DNA of 64,000 nucleotides, from positions 376,223 through 440,222 of the forward strand of contig NZ_LKEH01000025.1 of the NCBI RefSeq assembly GCF_001642795.1, written 5' to 3'. The notes under the pieces were generated by a model, which was not told the origin of the DNA, ran no database searches, and saw nothing but the letters and a program-made list of their open reading frames with translations. Position numbers and translations under genes: made by a program. Source of the stretch: Pseudomonas viridiflava (lineage in GTDB: Bacteria > Pseudomonadota > Gammaproteobacteria > Pseudomonadales > Pseudomonadaceae). This document shows positions 17,170 to 26,823 of this stretch, piece after piece (position 1 is the stretch's first letter; each line of letters begins with the position of its first letter).

Positions 17170-17724
17170 CAGCACCAGTCATGGTGAGAGTGACAGCTGA
17201 TTGTTCCTGAGCCATCAGCGTCCGGAATGAAAGATCACCGCGTGGCAAGAGACGCCTTTTGAAGTTGCAAGTGTGGATGATCGAGTTATCCACACTTGAA
17301 GGGGCGGGCAGTGTTGCGTTGGTCTTCAAATGTCGTATTTCAAACGCTGGATCCTCATCGGGCGTGCCAGCTTCGCGGACAAGTCCGCTCCTGCGGGCAA
17401 CACAGCGCCCGCTCCAGATACTCATCTCGAACAGAGACGCGGCTCAACCTCCAGGTTGTCCCTGCTTCCTGTGAGGGTTATCATCGCGCCGGTCAATCTG
17501 TGATCTGACGAAGGAAAATACCTTGCTCCGTTCCAACTGGCTGCCTACGCCGCCTTAGCGCTACGCCCCCCCTCGTAACACCCTGATCGCCTTCTAGCTG
17601 CGGTCGCTTTCTGCTGCGCCTGATTGTCGGCCGCAGCGCACCTTCAACACCACTGAAAACAGACGCACCTGCATCGCCCAGCGCCCGCCGCTGCGTGTCA
17701 TGCCGTGCCTGCATGGGTGAATCA
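17170..17724. other. 555-bp intergenic region with one REP element
   Basis: No open frame here looks coding. The stretch contains one REP-type sequence (17371-17397) and a C-rich run (17560-17573) with no obvious role. It separates the DUF1652 gene from the SulP gene. The SulP promoter is presumably in its right part, but I cannot point to clear -35/-10 boxes. Confidence 0.5.
17371..17397 (+). repeat. REP element (single unit)
   Basis: The sequence CTTCGCGGACAAGTCCGCTC followed by CTGCGGG forms a short imperfect hairpin (GCGGAC/GTCCGC) and has the GC-rich tail typical of Pseudomonas intergenic REP sequences. The same core (CGCGGACAAGTCCGCTCC) occurs again at 56386-56403, inside the guanidine carboxylase gene. 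Single units of this kind are normally intergenic and are moved by RAYT transposases; none is present in this window. Confidence 0.7.
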
Positions 17725-19212
17725 ATGCTTGAAAATATCAAGGCTGCCTGGCTATCGAATGTCCGGGCCGACGTACTGGCGGGCCTCGTTGTCGCGATGG
17801 CCCTTATTCCCGAGGCCATCGCTTTTTCCATCATCGCCGGGGTCGATCCCCGCGTCGGGCTTTACGCTTCTTTCTGTATCTGTACGGTCATCGCGTTTGT
17901 GGGCGGGCGCCCTGCGATGGTCTCCGCTGCCACTGGTGCGATGGCGCTGCTGATGGTGAATCTGGTCAAGGATCACGGGCTGCAATACCTGTTGGCAGCC
18001 ACGCTGGTTTGCGGCGTTTTGCAGATACTGGCGGGTTATCTGCGGCTGGGCGAACTGATGCGCTTCGTGTCGCGCTCCGTGGTGACTGGCTTCGTCAATG
18101 CACTGGCCATCCTGATCTTCCTGGCGCAACTGCCGGAACTTACCAACGTCACCTGGGTGGTGTACGCCATGACCGCTGGCGGTCTGGCGATCATCTATCT
18201 GCTGCCACGGATTCCGGTTGTCGGCTCGCTGCTGCCATCGCCTTTGGTGTGCATTCTAGTGCTCACCGCGATATCGGTGTTCATGGGGCTGAAGATTCAC
18301 ACGGTCGGCGACATGGGATCGCTGCCCGACAGCCTGCCGGTTTTCCTGTGGCCGGATGTGCCACTGACCTTCGAGACGCTGTTGATCGTACTGCCGTACT
18401 CGGCGGCCTTGGCGGTTGTGGGTTTGCTGGAGTCGATGATGACGGCCACCATCGTCGATGACCTGACTGACACGTCCAGCGACAAGAACCGCGAGTGCAA
18501 AGGGCAGGGCGTCGCCAACATTGCCAGCGGACTGATTGGCGGTATGGCCGGTTGCGCGATGATCGGTCAGTCGATGATCAACGTGAAGTCCGGCGGCAGG
18601 ACGCGTCTGTCGACGCTGAGCGCCGGTGTTTCCTTGCTGGCGCTGATGATCTTCCTCGGAGACTGGCTGGCCCGCATTCCCATGGCCGCGCTGGTCGCAG
18701 TGATGATCATGGTGTCCATCAGCACCTTCAGCTGGAGCTCGATTCGCAACCTGCGTCAGTACCCGCTCTCCACCAATCTGGTGATGATCGTCACTGTGGT
18801 CGTGGTCGTTGCCACGCATAACCTGGCGTATGGCGTCGTGGCCGGAACGCTGTTGGCGGCGATGTTCTTTGCCAACAAGATTGCGTATTACCTGGACGTC
18901 AGCTCGAAGCAAGACCCCGAATACAGCCATCGCACCTATTACGTCAGCGGCCAGGTGTTCTTCGGTTCCGCAGACCGGTTCGCCCGTTCGTTCGACCTGA
19001 AAGAATCGCTCGAAACCCTGACCATCGACCTGAGGGACGCGCACTTCTGGGACATCACCGCTGTGGCTGCGCTGGACAAAGTGGTGTTGAAACTGAGGAG
19101 TGCCGGGATCGCAGTGGATGTGATCGGCATGAACAGCGCGACCGCGACACTGGTGGACAGATTCGGCGTGCATGACAAGCCTGGAGGTATCGAGGCGTTG
19201 ATGAAGCACTGA
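17725..19212 (+). CDS. SulP-family anion transporter with STAS domain
   Basis: From ATG 17725 (GGGTGA upstream) the product is 495 residues; GTG 17695 is an alternative start. It has about 10-12 transmembrane segments beginning [25 protein letters not shown], the SulP signature. Motifs [13 protein letters not shown] and a GLLESMMTA segment follow, then a cytoplasmic STAS domain in the last 110 residues ([22 protein letters not shown]). SulP proteins move sulfate, bicarbonate or dicarboxylates, often with sodium or protons. The substrate cannot be fixed from sequence; the family includes the DauA C4-dicarboxylate carrier and BicA bicarbonate carrier. A rho-independent terminator follows directly, so it is a single-gene unit. 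Confidence 0.9.
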   Translation: MLENIKAAWLSNVRADVLAGLVVAMALIPEAIAFSIIAGVDPRVGLYASFCICTVIAFVGGRPAMVSAATGAMALLMVNLVKDHGLQYLLAATLVCGVLQILAGYLRLGELMRFVSRSVVTGFVNALAILIFLAQLPELTNVTWVVYAMTAGGLAIIYLLPRIPVVGSLLPSPLVCILVLTAISVFMGLKIHTVGDMGSLPDSLPVFLWPDVPLTFETLLIVLPYSAALAVVGLLESMMTATIVDDLTDTSSDKNRECKGQGVANIASGLIGGMAGCAMIGQSMINVKSGGRTRLSTLSAGVSLLALMIFLGDWLARIPMAALVAVMIMVSISTFSWSSIRNLRQYPLSTNLVMIVTVVVVVATHNLAYGVVAGTLLAAMFFANKIAYYLDVSSKQDPEYSHRTYYVSGQVFFGSADRFARSFDLKESLETLTIDLRDAHFWDITAVAALDKVVLKLRSAGIAVDVIGMNSATATLVDRFGVHDKPGGIEALMKH

Positions 19213-19220
19213 GGTATTTT

Positions 19221-19256
19221 GGGCCTGAAACCCACAAACGGGCAGGCCCTTTTTAT
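19221..19256 (+). terminator. Rho-independent terminator after SulP gene
   Basis: The stem GGGCCTG (19221-19227) / CAGGCCC (19243-19249) is followed by TTTTT, nine bases after the SulP stop codon. This is a standard intrinsic terminator shape. Confidence 0.8.
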
Positions 19257-19435
19257 TGCCCCAGCGTTGGGCGCAGGCAGAAAATAAAGCTTTTTTTCGC
19301 ACCCCTGCGGTGCTGTTACAAATTTAAAGTCCATAAATACAACAAAAACAACATTTGCCACTTGACGGTTTTTTCCACCTGATCAGTAATGCGCTGGCCT
19401 GGGCGACGCGCCCATGACTTGCCGGAGCATCCCCA

Positions 19436-20863
19436 TTGATTGAGTCAAAGCGCTTCTCCATGCCCACTGTGATTCAGGCCCGCGAGCAGCTGGACGCAGG
19501 CACAATCACGTCTGTGGCGTTGGTGGAAGCGAGCCTTGAAGCGATCAAAACCCACAATCACACATTGAATGCCTTCGGCGATGTTTATGCAGACGCCGCG
19601 CTCGAACAGGCACGTCGGCAGGATGACGAGGCAGGCGACGGTCGCGTTCAAGGACCGCTGCACGGCATCCCGTTCGGCGTCAAAGACCTGTTTTCCACGG
19701 CAGGTCTGCGGACCACCAAAGGGTCGTTGACCAGTCTGGACAGTGTTCCGCTCAAGGACGCGCCCATCATTCAGCGCCTGAAAAACGCTGGCGCCATCAT
19801 TCTCGGCAAGACCGCAACCACTGAGTTTGGCTGGACAGGGGCGAGTACCTCGCGGCTTTTCGGCAACGGGCGCACACCGTGGAATCCGAGCCTGACCAGC
19901 GGCGGCTCCAGCTCAGGCTCTGCGATTTCGGTTGCGGCGCGCATGGTTCCAGCGTCTCTGGGATCGGACGGCGGCGGGTCGGTGAGGATTCCCGGTTCGT
20001 TCTGCGGGATATTTGCCCTCAAGGGTTCACTGGGACGAATTCCCACGTGGCCATGGTCTGCGACTGAAATGCTCAGCCATGCAGGCCCGATGACCCGCAC
20101 CGTGCGCGATTCGGCGTTGTTGTTCGACATTCTTTCAGGGCCGCATCCGCTGGACCATCAGGCGCTCCCGGCACCAACAGAATCCTGTCTGGCGCGCTGC
20201 GACCAGCCGTTTGGAAAGCTGCGCATCGCTTACGTCCCGACGTTGTTCAATATGCCTGTCGATCCGCTTATAGCGGCCGCGGTCGAGGCTGCTGTCGAAA
20301 GGATTGCTGCAAACCTGCCAGTGGACGTGAGCGCCCTTGCGCTGGATTGGCCAGACCCGTTGGCCACCTTTGAAACGCTTTGGGTGGCCGGACGCGGCAT
20401 CGTCTACGGACGCGCGCTGGCCGACAGACTGGACGAGCTTGATCCCGGTTTCGCCCGTCTGATCAAGCAGTCTGCCCGCTACGATCTTGCCGGTTATCTT
20501 CAGGCCGTCGAACAGCGTGCCGCTTTCGCCAATCGGGTGCATGCGCTGTTCGACGATTACGATCTGCTGATCATGCCGACACTTCCTGTGCTGCCATTCG
20601 ATGCCGATGAGGTCGCACCGGACGGCTTTGCCGATCAGGATGGCGCCGTACCGTGGGCACGCTGGACGCCCTTCACCTATCCCTTCAACGTGTCGGGAAA
20701 CCCGGCGGCAACCATTCCCTGCGGCTTTGCCCCGAACGGGTTGCCCATCGGTCTGCAGGTGGTCGGTCCTCGTTTCGCGGACGCTGATGTCCTGCAATTC
20801 TGCGCAGCCTTCGAAGCGATTTCGCCGTGGGATCAATATTTGCCACCGATGCTTGCGCAATGA
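19436..20863 (+). CDS. Amidase-signature family hydrolase
   Basis: The 475-residue product belongs to the amidase-signature family. It carries the catalytic Lys in PFGVKDLF, the Gly/Ser stretch GGSSSGSAISVA with the cis-Ser and nucleophile region, and LGSDGGGSVRIPGSFCG. The start is TTG 19436, nine bases after GGAG; ATG 19460 would give 467 residues. It hydrolyses a C-N amide bond in the cytoplasm; GatA, allophanate hydrolase and many catabolic amidases share the fold. Here it is the first gene of a co-directional cluster and ends in an ATGA overlap with the DeoR regulator. With the M20 amidohydrolase downstream, a two-step deamidation of an imported amide is likely (inference). Confidence 0.85.
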   Translation: MIESKRFSMPTVIQAREQLDAGTITSVALVEASLEAIKTHNHTLNAFGDVYADAALEQARRQDDEAGDGRVQGPLHGIPFGVKDLFSTAGLRTTKGSLTSLDSVPLKDAPIIQRLKNAGAIILGKTATTEFGWTGASTSRLFGNGRTPWNPSLTSGGSSSGSAISVAARMVPASLGSDGGGSVRIPGSFCGIFALKGSLGRIPTWPWSATEMLSHAGPMTRTVRDSALLFDILSGPHPLDHQALPAPTESCLARCDQPFGKLRIAYVPTLFNMPVDPLIAAAVEAAVERIAANLPVDVSALALDWPDPLATFETLWVAGRGIVYGRALADRLDELDPGFARLIKQSARYDLAGYLQAVEQRAAFANRVHALFDDYDLLIMPTLPVLPFDADEVAPDGFADQDGAVPWARWTPFTYPFNVSGNPAATIPCGFAPNGLPIGLQVVGPRFADADVLQFCAAFEAISPWDQYLPPMLAQ

Positions 20864-21705
20864 ACACGCCCGACATGAGCAGCCATCAGCCGCCGAAGAC
20901 AGATGGGTACACTGAACGCCTTTCTTCACAACGGAATGTCAGCCCCATGCTCAATCAGCCTCGTCTGGACGAAATCATGCGCCTGTTGGCTCAGCAACAG
21001 CGCGTCAAGGCGTCCGAGCTCGCACAGTCGCTTTATGTGTCGGAAGAGACCATTCGCCGCGACTTCAAGTACCTGGAAGAAATGGGCAAGCTGCGGCGCA
21101 TTCATGGCGGGGCTATTCTGCCGCAGTTGAATGACGAGCCGCCGTTGCAGGTCCGCAGTCGCATGAAGCCGCAAGCCAAGGCGAGTATCGCCAGCAAGGC
21201 GGCAGGCCTGATCAGCGACGGCATGGTGCTGTTTCTCGACACCGGCACCTCGACCCTCGCACTGGCGCAGATGCTGTCCCGGTTCAGCCGGTTGAGGATC
21301 ATCACCAACTCGCTGGACATCGCTCAGGTGGTGACCCATCAAAGCGACAACCAGGTACTGGTCGCTCCCGGAGACGTGCGCCGCAACGACAACGCGTTGA
21401 TCGGCCCGCACACCCTGGCGTTCGCCAGCCAGTTCAATTACGACATCGCGTTCATGGGCATCGGCGCCATCGACCTTGAACAAGGCCTGATGGATTACCA
21501 CGAGCCGGAAGCCATGTTGCGGCGCACGCTGGTCAAGCATTCCAGGCAGCGCGTGATCCTTGCCGACGACGGCAAGTTCGGTCACCGGATTTTTGTTAAC
21601 ACCCTGCCATTCAGTGCAATCACGACCCTGGTCACGAACCGTCCGCTATCGGCTGAGTTTACGGCTCGCCTGGAGAGAGATGATGTCGACATCCTGTACT
21701 CATGA
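20860..21705 (+). CDS. DeoR/GlpR-family transcriptional regulator
   Basis: The start ATG 20860 overlaps the amidase stop as ATGA, giving 281 residues; an internal ATG near 20947 (MLNQPRLDEIM) is where most family members begin. The N-terminal winged helix reads RVKASELAQSLYVSEETIRRDFKYLEEMGKL with the DeoR HGGA motif (IHGGAI). The C-terminal DeoRC sensor domain has LFLDTGTSTLALAQML and FMGIGAIDLEQGL. This domain normally binds a phosphorylated small molecule. That suits the kinases encoded downstream and suggests a phosphorylated intermediate is the inducer (inference). Its position inside the cluster implies autogenous control of the whole set. Confidence 0.88.
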   Translation: MNTPDMSSHQPPKTDGYTERLSSQRNVSPMLNQPRLDEIMRLLAQQQRVKASELAQSLYVSEETIRRDFKYLEEMGKLRRIHGGAILPQLNDEPPLQVRSRMKPQAKASIASKAAGLISDGMVLFLDTGTSTLALAQMLSRFSRLRIITNSLDIAQVVTHQSDNQVLVAPGDVRRNDNALIGPHTLAFASQFNYDIAFMGIGAIDLEQGLMDYHEPEAMLRRTLVKHSRQRVILADDGKFGHRIFVNTLPFSAITTLVTNRPLSAEFTARLERDDVDILYS

Positions 21706-22963
21706 ATTGCTGACGCCAGATGCCGCCGACCATGCCCGGTTCGAGGCGCTGTTCGCCGAGAGCTCGGCCATTGGCGCGACACCTGCGGGTGGTCTGCACC
21801 GGCTCGCTGCATCGGCTGAAGACGGTCAGGTTCGCGACCTGTTTTGCGACTGGCTCAAGGCGCATGACTTTGAGGTGCGCATCGACGCGGTGGGCAATAT
21901 TTTCGGCCTGATGACCTTCGACCCGCAGGCCCCGTATGTGGTGTGTGGCTCGCACCTGGACAGCCAGCCAAGCGCCGGTCGGTTCGACGGGGTGTACGGC
22001 GTGCTCGCCGGGGCCGTGGCGGTTTCCAGTCTGGGGCGCCAGATGCGCGAGCGCGGAGAAAAGCCGGCCTGCAATCTTGCTGTCGTGAACTGGACCAATG
22101 AAGAGGGCGCACGCTTTCAGCCGAGCCTGATCGGCAGCGGCGTGTTCACCGGCTCGCTGAGTCTTGAGCAGGCCTGGAACAGTAGCGATGGCGACGGCAT
22201 CAGCCTCAGGCAGGCGTTGCAGGATATCGGTTATCTGGGCAACGGCCCGGTCAGCCTCGACATCGCGGGTTACGTGGAAATTCATGTCGAGCAGAGCACC
22301 GCGCTGGAGAGCCGCAAGCTGTCGATTGGCGTTGTCAGGGAGACCTGGGCCGCGCTGAAGCAACGTATTCGTTTCGACGGCGAGCAGAACCACACCGGAC
22401 CAACGCCCATGGCCGCGCGCCGTGATGCAATGCTCGCTGCCGCACATGCCATCGTTGCGGTGCGTGCGGAAGCCGACCTGCACGGGTTGCAGATGCACAG
22501 CTCGGTGGGGCGCGTGGAGATCTGGCCGAACTCGCCCAACGTGGTGCCGTCTCGCGTGTCGCTGCTGGCGGAACATCGCTCGCGAGACACTGAACTGCTG
22601 CGTGCAGCCGCCGAGCGTCTGAACGCCACATTGCATGAGATCGCCGACCGGACCCAGACCCGTTTCGACATCGAGAGCAGCGTGCTGCGCGCCCCCGGTG
22701 TACTTCCCGACGGCTTCGCCGAACTGGCGCATGCAGTGGCGACCGAATTGGGTCTGCCCATCACCGACAGCGCAACAGTGGCCGGTCACGATGCGATCAG
22801 CATGAACAGCAAATACCCGGTCTGCCTGTTGTTCATCCCCAGTCGTAACGGCCTTTCGCACAACGAAGCCGAGTACACCAGTGACGAGGACATGCACAAC
22901 GGTTTGAAAATGCTGACTGCCTTGCTTCATCGCGCCTGCACGGCGCCGGATTCCTTTCGCTGA
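21683..22963 (+). CDS. M20-type Zn amidohydrolase (HyuC/allantoate amidohydrolase-like)
   Basis: Start ATG 21683 has GGAGAG upstream and lies inside the end of the regulator gene. The product is 426 residues, the usual size of the HyuC / AllC branch. Metal ligands are visible as GSHLDSQPSAGRFDGVYG (His, Asp), NEEGARF (Glu-Glu), HVEQ and the late HNEAEYTSDED (His). Family members remove carbamoyl groups or hydrolyse ureides such as N-carbamoyl amino acids, beta-ureidopropionate or allantoate. Together with the amidase and a sodium symporter in the same transcript, it probably degrades an imported ureide or N-acyl compound. Exact substrate unknown. Confidence 0.85.
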   Translation: MSTSCTHELLTPDAADHARFEALFAESSAIGATPAGGLHRLAASAEDGQVRDLFCDWLKAHDFEVRIDAVGNIFGLMTFDPQAPYVVCGSHLDSQPSAGRFDGVYGVLAGAVAVSSLGRQMRERGEKPACNLAVVNWTNEEGARFQPSLIGSGVFTGSLSLEQAWNSSDGDGISLRQALQDIGYLGNGPVSLDIAGYVEIHVEQSTALESRKLSIGVVRETWAALKQRIRFDGEQNHTGPTPMAARRDAMLAAAHAIVAVRAEADLHGLQMHSSVGRVEIWPNSPNVVPSRVSLLAEHRSRDTELLRAAAERLNATLHEIADRTQTRFDIESSVLRAPGVLPDGFAELAHAVATELGLPITDSATVAGHDAISMNSKYPVCLLFIPSRNGLSHNEAEYTSDEDMHNGLKMLTALLHRACTAPDSFR

Positions 22964-22972
22964 GGGCAGACC

Positions 22973-23929
22973 ATGTTCAAAGACACATCACCGCTGGATC
23001 GTCTTCACATTGCATTATCGGAAGCAGGGTTGGGCGACAACCTGAGCGTACAGGACGGGCCGTCCGGCATTGCCTCGCCGTCCAGGCTGGCCACCGAGTG
23101 GCTGGGTTATCACGTCACCGACGGCCAGACTGCCAGGTACGCAAAAGTGTTGCAGGCGGACATGGCGCCCTTGATCGATGTCGAGCGCAGCGCGCAGGCC
23201 AGCGAGTGTGCGGGCCTGAGCGGCGCAGCACCTCGGTTGATCAGTGCAGACAGGGCCAACGGCGTACTGATTTTCGAAGCCCTGAGCCCGGCAGACTGGC
23301 GCTGTGCACGGCTGGACGAACTCATCGCGCCGGGGCGGCTCGAGCAGGTGTGGGATCTGAAACGCGCTGTTCATAACGGAGCCGTGCCAGATTTCATCCG
23401 CTCGCCGATGGATGATCTGCAACGCCTGCGGGTGTTGTGCACGCGGGATCGGGTTGTATTGCCGCCAGAACATGCGTGGATTGATCGATGCGTCAACATG
23501 GCCTGGGACGCACTGCAAAACCGACCCTTTCACGCAGTGCCGATCCATGGCGATGGCGTCACCAGCAACGTCATGGTGTCGCGGGACGGGAATCTGAAGC
23601 TGGTCGACTTCGATTACGGCGGCTGCATGGATGCCTGGTATGACGTCGCAATTACCTTGAATGAGCTGTTTTCGTTTGAGGCGCAGTGGCGCGAAGGCAT
23701 CGAATCATGGGCAGGCAAATGCCTTGAGGTGGATTACGCCGTCTGCCGTCTGTATGCGCTGATCAACGACTGGTACTGGACGCTGTGGGGGTTCTGGGCG
23801 GGCACAGTGTCTGCCCGGTCACTCGAGTTTTCCAAGCTCGGGCAATGGACCTTTTTGCGCTGCCTGCAGAGCACCCGGGATCCGCGCCTGGAAAGCTGGC
23901 TGCGTCAGGTTGGGGAGGCGCGCGCATGA
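22973..23929 (+). CDS. APH/choline-kinase-fold phosphotransferase, copy 1
   Basis: The 318-residue protein has an APH-fold kinase C-lobe with the intact catalytic loop HGDGVTSN (His192, Asp194, Asn199) and the metal-binding LVDFDYG. The following block CMDAWYDVAITLNELF resembles choline/ethanolamine and homoserine kinase relatives. The N-lobe is shorter than usual and lacks an obvious glycine loop. It starts nine bases after the M20 gene and overlaps the second kinase region by ATGA. It presumably phosphorylates a small hydroxylated metabolite handled by the cluster. No evidence points to antibiotic resistance, since the context is metabolic. Confidence 0.8.
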   Translation: MFKDTSPLDRLHIALSEAGLGDNLSVQDGPSGIASPSRLATEWLGYHVTDGQTARYAKVLQADMAPLIDVERSAQASECAGLSGAAPRLISADRANGVLIFEALSPADWRCARLDELIAPGRLEQVWDLKRAVHNGAVPDFIRSPMDDLQRLRVLCTRDRVVLPPEHAWIDRCVNMAWDALQNRPFHAVPIHGDGVTSNVMVSRDGNLKLVDFDYGGCMDAWYDVAITLNELFSFEAQWREGIESWAGKCLEVDYAVCRLYALINDWYWTLWGFWAGTVSARSLEFSKLGQWTFLRCLQSTRDPRLESWLRQVGEARA

Positions 23930-23946
23930 ACATTTTGGGAGAAGCC

Positions 23947-24861
23947 ATGAGTCTTCATGAACAACAACTCGAGGCGGCGGTGTCCAGCATCAGCCAGTGG
24001 CGCGGCAAGCGGATCACGTACAGGCCGGTCAGCGGCGGGATTTCCAACACCAACTGGCGCGTCGAGGTCGAGGGCGCCGATACCGCGTATTTCTTCAAGA
24101 TTCCGGGGGCGGGCACCGAGATGTTCATCGACCGTCGCACGGCTCATGACGCCAGTGTCGCCGCAGCGGCAACCGGATACGGCGCGCCGGTGTTTGCGTT
24201 TCTGGAAGAGTTCGGCGTCGAAGTGTTCGAGTTCATGGAAGGCTGGCGGGCGTCATCGAACCTCGATTTTCTGCAGCGCGACGTGCGTCACAACGCGCTG
24301 CTCGGGCTCAAGGCGTTCAATGATCAGGCGCTGTTGTGCCAGACCAAGACCGTGTTCGACATGATCGCCGAACACCAGACCCAGGTGGCTGAGCTCAACG
24401 CCTTGAAACCTCAGGATGGTGCATGGTTGTCGCTGCAATACGACAGAGCGAAAGCCGCGCTGCAAGCCTCAGGCATTGATCTGGCGCCGTGCATGAATGA
24501 CACGCTGGCCGGTAACTTCATGCTCAATGATCGACAGCAAGTCAGGCTGGTCGATTTCGAATACGCATCCAACAACGATCGGCACTACGAGCTGGCGCTC
24601 TGGTTTGGCGAAATGTTCTTCACCGACGAGGTGGAACTCGAATTGGTCGAAGACTATTTCGGTCGCGTCGACACCCGGACGCTGGCCCGGATCAAGGTCA
24701 ATAAAGCGCTCGCGGATATCAAATGGTCCACGTGGGCGATGGTGCAGCACGCCGTGTCGCAACTGGACTTCGACTTCTACAAATACGGTGCATGGAAGCA
24801 AATGAGGGCGCGCAATGCCATCAACGATCCACGCTGGGAAACCTGGCTCAGACAGGTCTGA
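23947..24861 (+). CDS. APH/choline-kinase-fold phosphotransferase, copy 2
   Basis: I choose ATG 23947, preceded by GGGAGA at 5-base spacing (304 residues); ATG 23926, overlapping the previous stop as ATGA, adds seven residues. The N-lobe has GISNTNWRVEV, typical of choline-kinase relatives. The catalytic loop reads CMNDTLAGNFML: Asp185 and Asn190 are kept, but the position two before the Asp is Met183 instead of His. The metal motif LVDFEYA is intact. It shares the C-terminal pattern (DPRWETWLRQV) with copy 1 (DPRLESWLRQV), so the two are paralogues that probably act as partners or on related substrates. Confidence 0.8.
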   Translation: MSLHEQQLEAAVSSISQWRGKRITYRPVSGGISNTNWRVEVEGADTAYFFKIPGAGTEMFIDRRTAHDASVAAAATGYGAPVFAFLEEFGVEVFEFMEGWRASSNLDFLQRDVRHNALLGLKAFNDQALLCQTKTVFDMIAEHQTQVAELNALKPQDGAWLSLQYDRAKAALQASGIDLAPCMNDTLAGNFMLNDRQQVRLVDFEYASNNDRHYELALWFGEMFFTDEVELELVEDYFGRVDTRTLARIKVNKALADIKWSTWAMVQHAVSQLDFDFYKYGAWKQMRARNAINDPRWETWLRQV

Positions 24862-24977
24862 ACCTTCGTAATACAAGACCCGACAATCACAAGATCGGGC
24901 TATTGGCGGCAACTCTTTTACTGCTTGAGTTTTACTTGATCGATTAATCGCAAGATCCAAAATTCAAGGAGTCTTCC

Positions 24978-25235
24978 ATGGGTACTGTTTCGATTGCGCG
25001 GCCCGGGCGTGTGAAAACGCTCGTGTTCGGTGTGTACTTTTTTGCATTGTTGATGATGGCATTGTTCCCGCCGTTCTACCTTCAGGTCAGTGGCAGTACG
25101 GTCATCGTGCTGGGTATTCCGCTGCCGATCTTTTACTGGATTCTGAACGCTGCGCTGATGGGCCTCGGTCTTTGGGTGCTTTACAGGGTCGAGTCCGCCA
25201 GCGGCGAGATTCCTGAAGACGGTGACGCACAATGA
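24978..25235 (+). CDS. DUF3311 small membrane protein, symporter partner
   Basis: An 85-residue protein with two transmembrane helices (VFGVYFFALLMMALFPPFYL and IPLPIFYWILNAALMGLGLWVLY). This is the DUF3311 layout, always found just upstream of an SSS-family transporter gene. It overlaps the transporter start by ATGA, so the two are translationally coupled. AAGGAG lies before the ATG. It is probably an accessory subunit of the symporter; its biochemical role is not established. Confidence 0.8.
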   Translation: MGTVSIARPGRVKTLVFGVYFFALLMMALFPPFYLQVSGSTVIVLGIPLPIFYWILNAALMGLGLWVLYRVESASGEIPEDGDAQ

Positions 25236-26761
25236 TCAGCACACTCGTCAATTCGGACCTGTACATCACCTTCGGGCTCATCGGCCTGTTTCTGGCCGGG
25301 ATGATCGGCGTGCTGTACGCCACCAATCGCAAGAGTGACTCGTTTTCCGACTATGCTGTTGGCGGCCGTTCCTACGGGCCTTGGTACATCGCGATGTGCT
25401 ACACCAACTCATGGTGGCCGGGCGCGACGTTCACAGCGTTCTTTGCACTGTCGGTCGGCGGTGCGCTGGGCTTTTACGGCATGGTGTACGCAACCCTCGG
25501 GGTCACTGCCATGTACCTGATGGCCAACCGCGCCTGGACCTGGGGCAAGCGCTTCAACCTCACCACACAACCCGACCTGCTGGGCATGCGCTTCGACAGT
25601 CCAGCGGTAAAACGCATTGCCTCGATCATCGGCATCATCTCGGTGTTCCCGTGGGTGGTGATGGGGATTCAGGCGCTGGCCACGTTGTTTCAATTCGCCA
25701 GCTTCGGGCGTTGGGGCGTGACCACCTGCCTGACGGTTGGCGTGGTGGTTATTCTGATTCGGCAGTACTGGACCGTGAGCATGGGCATGCGCGGGCTGAT
25801 CATGACCGACATGTATCAGGGGCTGATTGCCTACGTGCTCTGTGCCGCGCTTTGCGTGCTGCTGTTGTTCGGTGATCAGGCGTCGTTTTCCAACCTCGCG
25901 CAATTGCCCGCCAGCATGCTGGTGATTCCGGGCGGCGCAGGCAGCACTTACGGCCCGCTGTACATGTTCAGCCTGATTTTCACCGGCGTGATCGGTTCGA
26001 TGTGCTGGCCGATGAGCTTCCAGCGTATCTACACCGCCAGCGGCGTGCGCTCGGTGAAGAAGGGCACCCTGGTCACCATTCTGCTCGTCGCAGGCTTCTA
26101 CGGGATTCTGATGCTGTTCGCCGCCGCCGTCAGTCAGGACCCGAACGTCGCTGCGCATCCACAGCATGGCTGGTTCCTGTCGTTGTTCGACATTGGCGGG
26201 CCGTGGCTGCTGGCGGTCGCCATCGTGATCGTGCTGGCGGCCAGCATCGGTCACGTGGACGGCTGCGTACAAGTCTGCGGCACGCAGTTCGCCAACGACC
26301 TGGCGACCTGGAACGCGCCGCGCACCGACCGGCAGAAGACCATCCTCGCCAAGGTAGGCATGGTGGTGTTCATCAGTGCTGCGTCGGTACTGGCCTACCT
26401 GACCTTCGACTATGCCCGGCTACAGCTGCTGGCGCAGATTTCCTATCAGGGCATCATCCAGTTGGCCGTACCGTTGTTCTTCGGCATCTTCTCCCGCCGA
26501 GGCAATAAACAGGGCGCGATTGCCGGCATGCTCGTGGGCATCTTCGTGGCCATCGTGCTGACGACGATCTACCCGGACGACATCCCTCAGCTGGGTTCCC
26601 TGACCAGCGGGATCATCGGGCTGATCTTCAATGCGGTGATCTTTGTCGCGTGTGCATTCGCCATCAAGCCCAGTGCTGCGGAAGTGAAGCGGGTCGATGA
26701 TCTGTTCGCGATTGCTGCGCCAGCTCCCAGGGTCGGCAACGCCATTCCCACCATGAATTGA
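25232..26761 (+). CDS. Sodium:solute symporter (SSS family)
   Basis: The 509-residue product has about 13 transmembrane helices in the SSS arrangement. The family blocks YAVGGRSYGPWYIAMCYTNS, WTWGKRFNLTTQPDLLGMRF, and GLIMTDMYQGLIAYVL are visible. Its start overlaps the DUF3311 gene. SSS carriers import sugars, amino acids, choline-like compounds or carboxylates with sodium. The operon context of amidohydrolases and kinases suggests an amide or ureide substrate, but nothing in the sequence fixes it. A GC-rich hairpin follows the stop. Confidence 0.9.
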   Translation: MISTLVNSDLYITFGLIGLFLAGMIGVLYATNRKSDSFSDYAVGGRSYGPWYIAMCYTNSWWPGATFTAFFALSVGGALGFYGMVYATLGVTAMYLMANRAWTWGKRFNLTTQPDLLGMRFDSPAVKRIASIIGIISVFPWVVMGIQALATLFQFASFGRWGVTTCLTVGVVVILIRQYWTVSMGMRGLIMTDMYQGLIAYVLCAALCVLLLFGDQASFSNLAQLPASMLVIPGGAGSTYGPLYMFSLIFTGVIGSMCWPMSFQRIYTASGVRSVKKGTLVTILLVAGFYGILMLFAAAVSQDPNVAAHPQHGWFLSLFDIGGPWLLAVAIVIVLAASIGHVDGCVQVCGTQFANDLATWNAPRTDRQKTILAKVGMVVFISAASVLAYLTFDYARLQLLAQISYQGIIQLAVPLFFGIFSRRGNKQGAIAGMLVGIFVAIVLTTIYPDDIPQLGSLTSGIIGLIFNAVIFVACAFAIKPSAAEVKRVDDLFAIAAPAPRVGNAIPTMN

Positions 26762-26768
26762 TACAGGC

Positions 26769-26789
26769 GCGCGCCCCTTTCGGGCGCGC
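26769..26789 (+). terminator. GC-rich hairpin after symporter gene
   Basis: GCGCGCCC (26769-26776) and GGGCGCGC (26782-26789) form an 8-bp stem with a five-base loop, eight bases after the symporter stop. There is no U-run, so it may only attenuate or protect the mRNA 3' end before the HAD gene. Confidence 0.45.
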
Positions 26790-26823
26790 TCGTTCAGCGC
26801 AGTTCGACTGTTGAGAGGACCCG

